From Linepithema humile (taxonomy: Eukaryota > Arthropoda > Insecta > Hymenoptera > Formicidae): a stretch of 64,000 nt of DNA. The notes below the pieces were generated by a model. It was not told the DNA's origin, ran no database searches, and saw nothing but the letters and a program-made list of their open reading frames with translations. Position 1 is the first letter of the stretch. Every line of letters starts with the position of its first letter. Positions 55,801 through 64,000 of this stretch are shown piece after piece. A program made the translations under genes and the position numbers. Location: positions 486,948-550,947 of the forward strand of contig NW_027124985.1 of NCBI RefSeq assembly GCF_040581485.1. The letters run 5' to 3'.

Positions 55801-58800
55801 ACCAAATTAATCTACAGACTCTGTACTATCGAAATATATAAGAAATTGAATTTGATGCTTGTTTTAAATTATCGAGAAGCGACACTGTCGTCGCGGATTG
55901 ATACGGCGCGAATTAAAAACGTTATAATTAGTTTAAATAATTTGTTGCTCGTATGTGATTGGTACCAAATTAATTTACAGACTCTGTACTATCGCAATAT
56001 ATAAGAAATTGAATTTGTTGCTCGTTTTAAAGTATCGAGAAGCGACACTTTGTCGTCGCGGATTGATACGGCGCGGATTAAAAACGTTATAAATAGTTAA
56101 AATAATTTGTTGCTCGTATGTTTTTGGTCTCAAGTTAATCTACGAACAATATACTAATCAAAAAAATAAGAAATTGAATTTGTTGCTCGTTTCAATGTAT
56201 CGAGAAGCGACATTTTGTCGTCGCGGACTGGTACGGCGCGGATTAATAACGTTATAATTAGTTAAAATAATTTGTTGCTCGTATGTGTTTGGTACCAAAT
56301 TAATTTACAGACTCTGTACTATCGAAATATATAAGAAATTGAATTTGATGCTTGTTTTAAATTATCGAGAAGCGACACTGTTGTCGCGGATTGATATGGC
56401 GCGGATTAAAAACGTTATAATTAGTTGAAATAATTTGTTGCTCGTATGTGATTGGTACCAAATTAATTTACAGACTCTGTACTATCGAAATATATAAGAA
56501 ATTGAATTTGTTGCTCGTTTTAAAGTATCGAGAAGCGACACTGTCGTCGCGGATTGATACGGCGCGGATTAAAAACGTTATAATTAGTTGAAATAATTTG
56601 TTGCTCGTATGTTTTTGGTACCAAATTAATCTACAGACTCTGTACTATCGAAATATATAAGAAATTGAATTTGATGCTTGTTTTAAAGTATCGAGAAACG
56701 ACACTGTCGTCGCGGATTGATACGGCGCGGATTAAAAACGTTATAAATAGTTAAAATAATTTGTTGCTCGTATGTTTTTGGTGTCAAGTTAATCTACGAA
56801 CAATATACTAATCAAAAAAATAAGAAATTGAATTTGTTGCTCGTTTCAATGTATCGGGAAGCGACATTTTGTCGTCGCGGACTGGTACGGCGCGGATTAA
56901 TAACGTTATAATTAGTTGAAATAATTTGTTGCTCGTATGTGTTTGGTATCAAATTAATTTACAGACTCTGTACTATCGAAATATATAAGAAATTGAATTT
57001 GTTGCTCGTTTTAAAGTATCGAGAAGCGACACTGTCGTCGCGGATTGATATGGCGCGGATTAAAAACGTTATAATTAGTTGAAATAATTTGTTGCTCGTA
57101 TGTGATTGGTACCAAATTAATTTACAGACTCTGTACTATCGAAATATATAAGAAATTGAATTTGTTGCTCGTTTTAAAGTATCGAGAAACGACACTGTCG
57201 TCGCGGATTGATACGGCGCGGATTAAAAACGTTATAAATAGTTAAAATAATTTGTTGCTCGTATGTTTTTGGTCTCAAGTTAATCTACGAACAATATACT
57301 AATCAAAAAAATAAGAAATTGAATTTGTTGCACGTTTCAATGTATCGGGAAGCGACATTTTGTCGTCGCGGACTGGTACGGCGCGGATTAATAACGTTAT
57401 AATTAGTTGAAATAATTTGTTGCTCGTATGTGTTTGGTATCAAATTAATTTACAGACTCTGTACTATCGAAATATATAAGAAATTGAATTTGTTGCTCGT
57501 TTTAAAGTATCGAGAAGCGACACTGTTGTCGCGGATTGATATGGCGCGGATTAAAAACGTTATAATTAGTTGAAATAATTTGTTGCTCGTATGTGATTGG
57601 TACCAAATTAATTTACAGACTCTGTACTATCGAAATATATAAAAAATTGAATTTGTTGCTCGTTTTAAAGTATCGAGAAGCGACACTGTCGTCGCGGATT
57701 GATACGGCGCGGATAAAAAACGTTATAATTAGATGAAATAATTTGTTGCTCGTATGTTTTTGGTACCAAAATAATCTACAGACTCTGTACTATCAAAATA
57801 TATAAGAAATTGAATTTTATGCTTGTTTTAAAGTATCGAGAAACGACACTGTCGTTGCGGATTGATACGGCGCGGATTAAAAACGTTATAAATAGTTAAA
57901 ATAATTTGTTGCTCGTATGTTTTTGGTCTCAAGTTATTCTACGAACAATATACTAATCAAAAAAATAAGAAATTGAATTTGTTGCTCGTTTCAATGTATC
58001 GAGAAGCGACATTTTGTCGTCGCGGACTGGTACGGCGCGGATTAATAACGTTATAATTAGTTGAAATAATTTGTTGCTCGTATGTGTTTGGTACCAAATT
58101 AATCTACAGATTCTGTACTATCGAAATATATAAGAAATTGAATTTGTTGCTCGTTTTAAAGTATCGAGAAGCGACACTGTCGTCGCGGATTGATATGGCG
58201 CGGATTAAAAACGTTATAATTAGTTGAAATAATTTGTTGCTCGTATGTGATTGGTACCAAATTAATTTACAGACTCTGTACTATCGAAATATATAAGAAA
58301 TTGAATTTGTTGCTCGTTTTAAAGTATCGAGAAGCGACACTGTTGTCGCGGATTGATATGGCGCGGATTAAAAACGTTATAATTAGTTGAAATAATTATT
58401 GCTCGTATGTGATTGGTACCAAATTAATTTACAGACTCTGTACTATCGAAATATATAAGAAATTGAATTTGTTGCTCGTTTTAAAGTATCGAGAAGCGAC
58501 ACTGTTGTCGCGGATTGATATGGCGCGGATTAAAAACGTTATAATTAGTTGAAATAATTTGTTGCTCGTATGTGATTGGTACCAAATTAATTTACAGACT
58601 CTGTACTATCGAAATATATAAGAAATTGAATTTGTTGCTCGTTTTAAAGTATCGAGAAGCGACATTTTGTCGTCGCGGACTGGTACGGCGCGGATTAATA
58701 ACGTTATAATTAGTTAAAATAATTTGTTGCTCGTATGTGTTTGGTACCAAATTAATTTACAGACTCTGTACTATCGAAATATATAAGAAATTGAATTTGA

Positions 58801-61800
58801 TGCTTGTTTTAAATTATCGAGAAGCGACACTGTTGTCGCGGATTGATATGGCGCGGATTAAAAACGTTATAATTAGTTGAAATAATTTGTTGCTCGTATG
58901 TGATTGGTACCAAATTAATTTACAGACTCTGTACTATCGAAATATATAAGAAATTGAATTTGTTGCTCGTTTTAAAGTATCGAGAAGCGACATTGTCGTC
59001 GCGGATTGATACGGCGCGGATTAAAAACGTTATAATTAGATGAAATAATTTGTTGCTTGTATGTTTTTGGTACCAAATTAATCTACAGACTCTGTACTAT
59101 CGAAATATATAAAAAATTGAATTTTATGCTTGTTTTAAAGTATCGAGAAACGACACTGTCGTCGCGGATTGATACGGCGCGGATTAAAAACGTCATAATT
59201 AGATGAAATAATTTGTTGCTCGTATGTTTTTGGTACCAAATTAATCTACAGACTCTGTACTATCGAAATATATAAGAAATTGAATTTTATGCTTGTTTTA
59301 AAGTATCGAGAAACGACACTGTCGTCGCGGATTGATACGGCGCGGATTAAAAACGTTATAATTAGATGAAATAATTTGTTGCTCGTATGTTTTTGGTACC
59401 AAATTAATCTACAGACTCTGTACTATCGAAATATATAAGAAATTGAATTTGTTGCTCGTTTTAAAGTATCGAGAAGCGACACTGTCGTCGCGGATTGATA
59501 CGGCGCGGATTAAAAACGTTATAATTAGTTTAAATAATTTGTTCTTCGTATGTTTCTGGTCTCAAATTAATTTATGAACAATATACTATTCAAAAAAATA
59601 AGAAACTGAATTTGTTGCTCGTTTTAAAGTATCGAGAAGCGACAATTTGTCGTCGCGGATTGATACGGCGCGGATTAAAAACGTTATAATTAGTTAAAAT
59701 AATTTGTTGCTCGTATGTTTTTGGTCTCAAGTTAATCTACGAACAATATACTAATCAAAAAAATAAGAAATTGAATTTGTTGCTCGTTTCAATGTATCGA
59801 GAAGCGACATTTTGTCGTCGCGGACTGGTACGGCGCGGATTAATAACGTTATAATTAGTTGAAATAATTTGTTGCTCGTATGTGTTTGGTATCAAATTAA
59901 TTTACAGTCTCTGTACTATCGAAATATATAAGAAATTGAATTTGTTGCTCGTTTTAAAGTATCGAGAAGCGACACTGTTGTCGCGGATTGATATGGCGCG
60001 GATTAAAAACGTTATAATTAGTTGAAATAATTTGTTGCTCGTATGTGATTGGTACCAAATTAATTTACAGACTCTGTACTATCGAAATATATAAGAAATT
60101 GAATTTGTTGCTCGTTTTAAAGTATCGAGAAGCGACACTGTTGTCGCGGATTGATATGGCGCGGATTAAAAACGTTATAATTAGTTGAAATAATTATTGC
60201 TCGTATGTGATTGGTACCAAATTAATTTACAGACTCTGTACTATCGAAATATATAAGAAATTGAATTTGTTGCTCCTTTTAAAGTATCGAGAAGCGACAC
60301 TGTTGTCGCGGATTGATATGGCGCGGATTAAAAACGTTATAATTAGTTGAAATAATTTGTTGCTCGTATGTGATTGGTACCAAATTAATTTACAGACTCT
60401 GTACTATCGAAATATATAAGAAATTGAATTTGTTGCTCGTTTTAAAGTATCGAGAAGCGACACTGTCGTCGCGGATTGATACGGCGCGGATTAAAAACGT
60501 TTTAATTAGATGAAATAATTTGTTGCTCGTATGTTTTTGGTACCAAATTAATCTACAGACTCTGTACTACCGAAATATATAAGAAATTGAATTTGATGCT
60601 TGTTTTAAAGTATCGAGAAACGACACTGTCGTCGCGGATTGATACGGCGCGAATTAAAAACGTTATAAATAGTTAAAATAATTTGTTGCTCGTATGTTTT
60701 TGGTCTCAAGTTAATCTACGAACAATATACTAATCAAAAAAATAAGAAATTGAATTTGTTGCTCGTTTCAATGTATCGAGAAGCGACATTTTGTCGTCGC
60801 GGACTGGTACGGCGCGGATTAATAACGTTATAATTAGTTGAAATAATTTGTTGCTCGTATGTGTTTGGTACCAAATTAATTTACAGACTCTGTACTATCG
60901 AAATATATAAGAAATTGAATTTGTTGCTCGTTTTAAAGTATCGAGAAGCGACACTGTTGTCGCGGATTGATATGGCGCGGATTAAAAACGTTATAATTAG
61001 TTGAAATAATTTGTTGCTCGTATGTTTTTGGTACCAAATTAATCTACAGACTCTGTACTATCGAAATATATAAAAAATTGAATTTGTTGCTCGTTTTAAA
61101 GTATCGAGAAGCGACACTGTCGTCGCGGATTGATATGGCGCGGATTAAAAACGTTATAATTAGTTGAAATAATTTGTTGCTCGTATGTGATTGGTACCAA
61201 ATTAATTTACAGACTCTGTACTATCGAAATATATAAGAAATTGAATTTGTTGCTCGTTTTAAAGTATCGAGAAGCGACACTGTTGTCGCGGATTGATATG
61301 GCGCGGATTAAAAACGTTATAATTAGTTGAAATAATTTGTTGCTCGTATGTGATTGGTACCAAATTAATTTACAGACTCTGTACTATCGAAATATATAAG
61401 AAATTGAATTTTATGCTTGTTTTAAAGTATCGAGAAACGACACTGTCGTCGCGGATTGATACGGCGCGGATTAAAAACGTCATAATTAGATGAAATAATT
61501 TGTTGCTCGTATGTTTTTGGTACCAAATTAATCTACAGACTCTGTACTATCGAAATATATAAGAAATTGAATTTTATGCTTGTTTTAAAGTATCGAGAAA
61601 CGACACTGTCGTCGCGGATTGATACGGCGCGGATTAAAAACGTTATAATTAGATGAAATAATTTGTTGCTCGTATGTTTTTGGTACCAAATTAATCTACA
61701 GACTCTGTACTATCGAAATATATAAGAAATTGAATTTGATGCTTGTTTTAAATTATCGAGAAGCGACACTGTCGTCGCGGATTGATACGGCGCGAATTAA

Positions 61801-64000
61801 AAACGTTATAATTAGTTTAAATAATTTGTTCTTCGTATGTTTCTGGTCTCAAATTAATTTATGAATAATATACTATTCAAAAAAATAAGAAACTGAATTT
61901 GTTGCTCGTTTTAAAGTATCGAGAAGCGACAATTTGTCGTCGCGGATTGATACGGCGCGGATTAAAAACGTTATAATTAGTTAAAATAATTTGTTGCTCG
62001 TATGTTTTTGGTCTCAAGTTAATCTACGAACAATATACTAATCAAAAAAATAAGAAATTGAATTTGTTGCTCGTTTCAATGTATCGAGAAGCGACATTTT
62101 GTCGTCGCGGACTGGTACGGCGCGGATTAATAACGTTATAATTAGTTGAAATAACTTGTTGCTCGTATGTGATTGGTACCAAATTAATTTACAGACTCTG
62201 TACTATCGAAATATATAAGAAATTGAATTTGTTGCTCCTTTTAAAGTATCGAGAAGCGACACTGTTGTCGCGGATTGATATGGCGCGGATTAGAAACGTT
62301 ATAATTAGTTGAAATAATTATTGCTCGTATGTGATTGGTACCAAATTAATTTACAGACTCTGTACTATCGAAATATATAAGAAATTGAATTTGTTGCTCG
62401 TTTTAAAGTATCGAGAAGCGACACTGTCGTCGCGGATTGATACGGCGCGGATTAAAAACGTTTTAATTAGATGAAATAATTTGTTGCTCGTATGTTTTTG
62501 GTACCAAATTAATCTACAGACTCTGTACTACCGAAATATATAAGAAATTGAATTTGATGCTTGTTTTAAAGTATCGAGAAACGACACTGTCGTCGCGGAT
62601 TGATACGGCGCGAATTAAAAACGTTATAAATAGTTAAAATAATTTGTTGCTCGTATGTTTTTGGTCTCAAGTTAATCTACGAACAATATACTAATCAAAA
62701 AAATAAGAAATTGAATTTGTTGCTCGTTTCAATGTATCGAGAAGCGACATTTTGTCGTCGCGGACTGGTACGGCGCGGATTAATAACGTTATAATTAGTT
62801 GAAATAATTTGTTGCTCGTATGTGTTTGGTACCAAATTAATTTACAGACTCTGTACTATCGAAATATATAAGAAATTGAATTTGTTGCTCGTTTTAAAGT
62901 ATCGAGAAGCGACACTGTTGTCGCGGATTGATATGGCGCGGATTAAAAACGTTATAATTAGTTGAAATAATTTGTTGCTCGTATGTTTTTGGTACCAAAT
63001 TAATCTACAGACTCTGTACTATCGAAATATATAAAAAATTGAATTTGTTGCTCGTTTTAAAGTATCGAGAAGCGACACTGTCGTCGCGGATTGATATGGC
63101 GCGGATTAAAAACGTTATAATTAGTTGAAATAATTTGTTGCTCGTATGTGATTGGTACCAAATTAATTTACAGATTCTGTACTATCGAAATATATAAGAA
63201 ATTGAATTTGTTGCTCGTTTTAAAGTATGAGAAGCGACACTGTTGTCGCGGATTGATATGGCGCGGATTAAAAACGTTATAATTAGTTGAAATAATTTGT
63301 TGCTCGTATGTGATTGGTACCAAATTAATTTACAGACTCTGTACTATCGAAATATATAAGAAATTGAATTTGTTGCACGTTTTAAAGTATCGAGAAGCGA
63401 CATTGTCGTCGCGGATTGATACGGCGCGGATTAAAAACGTTATAATTAGATGAAATAATTTGTTGCTTGTATGTTTTTGGTACCAAATTAATCTACAGAC
63501 TCTGTACTATCGAAATATATAAGAAATTGAATTTTATGCTTGTTTTAAAGTATCGAGAAACGACACTGTCGTCGCGGATTGATACGGCGCGGATTAAAAA
63601 CGTCATAATTAGATGAAATAATTTGTTGCTCGTATGTTTTTGGTACCAAATTAATCTACAGACTCTGTACTATCGAAATATATAAGAAATTGAATTTTAT
63701 GCTTGTTTTAAAGTATCGAGAAACGACACTGTCGTCGCGGATTGATACGGCGCGGATTAAAAACGTTATAATTAGATGAAATAATTTGTTGCTCGTATGT
63801 TTTTGGTACCAAATTAATCTACAGACTCTGTACTATCGAAATATATAAGAAATTGAATTTGATGCTTGTTTTAAATTATCGAGAAGCGACACTGTCGTCG
63901 CGGATTGATACGGCGCGAATTAAAAACGTTATAATTAGTTTAAATAATTTGTTCTTCGTATGTTTCTGGTCTCAAATTAATTTATGAATAATATACTATT

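Larger units (their letters stand above)
31998..64000. repeat. Satellite DNA array, about 163-bp monomer, open at the right edge
   Basis: Roughly 190 tandem copies of a monomer of about 163 bp. Each has attaaaaacgttataatta, ttgttgctcgtatg, ttggtaccaaattaat, a gactctgtactatcgaaata stretch, ttgctcgttttaaagtatcg, and gcgaca...gtcgcgg. Spacing between equivalent points is 163 bp (for example 32311, 32474, 32637). Three main monomer types recur: gtgattggtacc, gtttttggtacc, and a diverged type with ggtctcaagtta and acgaacaatatactaatc. The diverged type appears at regular multiples of the monomer, so the array has higher-order structure. It is interrupted only by the mariner at 42959-43858. A centromeric or heterochromatic block is the natural reading. 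Confidence 0.97.

Noticed and set aside
31998..64000. CRISPR-like or regularly spaced repeat array
   Set aside because: The repeat unit is a full 163-bp monomer without unique spacers, so it is satellite DNA.

Overview
The window is an insect nuclear scaffold, most likely hymenopteran and possibly ant (a guess from its texture, not a test). It carries about 19 kb of DNA from a large cytoplasmic DNA virus, flanked by transposons and a very long satellite array. Coding in the viral block is intronless, dense, on both strands and very AT-rich. It includes relatives of poxvirus genes: a VLTF-3-like late transcription factor (partial), poly(A) polymerase catalytic subunit, NPH-I helicase, the C-terminal part of RPB2/RPO132, and a 666-residue protein that may be the P4b-type core protein. 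Many start codons sit inside TAAATG, the classical poxvirus late-promoter/start element. I read this as an endogenised relative of entomopoxviruses.

Layout. 1-6408: an EnSpm/CACTA-like DNA transposon with a tnp2-type transposase carrying a frameshift, a C2H2 zinc-finger gene on the other strand, a six-exon gene of unknown function, and a 3' end full of short inverted repeats that runs into a gap. 6409-6908: exactly 500 N, so the left virus/host junction is not visible. 6909 to about 25850: the viral block. 25850-31997: host noncoding DNA with two diverged copies of an exon/intron unit and several short duplications. 31998-64000: a satellite array of about 163-bp monomers (roughly 190 copies) in higher-order patterns, interrupted once by a 900-bp deleted mariner.

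The viral block mixes intact and broken genes. Long open frames remain for the 666-aa protein, poly(A) polymerase (513 aa), an N-myristoyltransferase-like protein (334 aa), a TspO-like five-helix membrane protein, a HAD phosphatase and several unknowns. NPH-I, RPB2, a BRCT-like gene and three others carry stops or frameshifts. A 721-bp hAT-like palindromic element has inserted into the BRCT-like gene with an 8-bp target duplication. This is direct evidence that the viral DNA has been resident in a genome with active transposons.

In the virus the genes would have covered transcription (RPB2, VLTF-3, NPH-I), mRNA polyadenylation, virion structure (P4b candidate, small membrane and coiled-coil proteins) and lipid modification (NMT). 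The NMT, the TspO-like protein and the recurrent Lys/Gln/Asn-Gly-Gly motifs are the features that look least like standard poxvirus biology.
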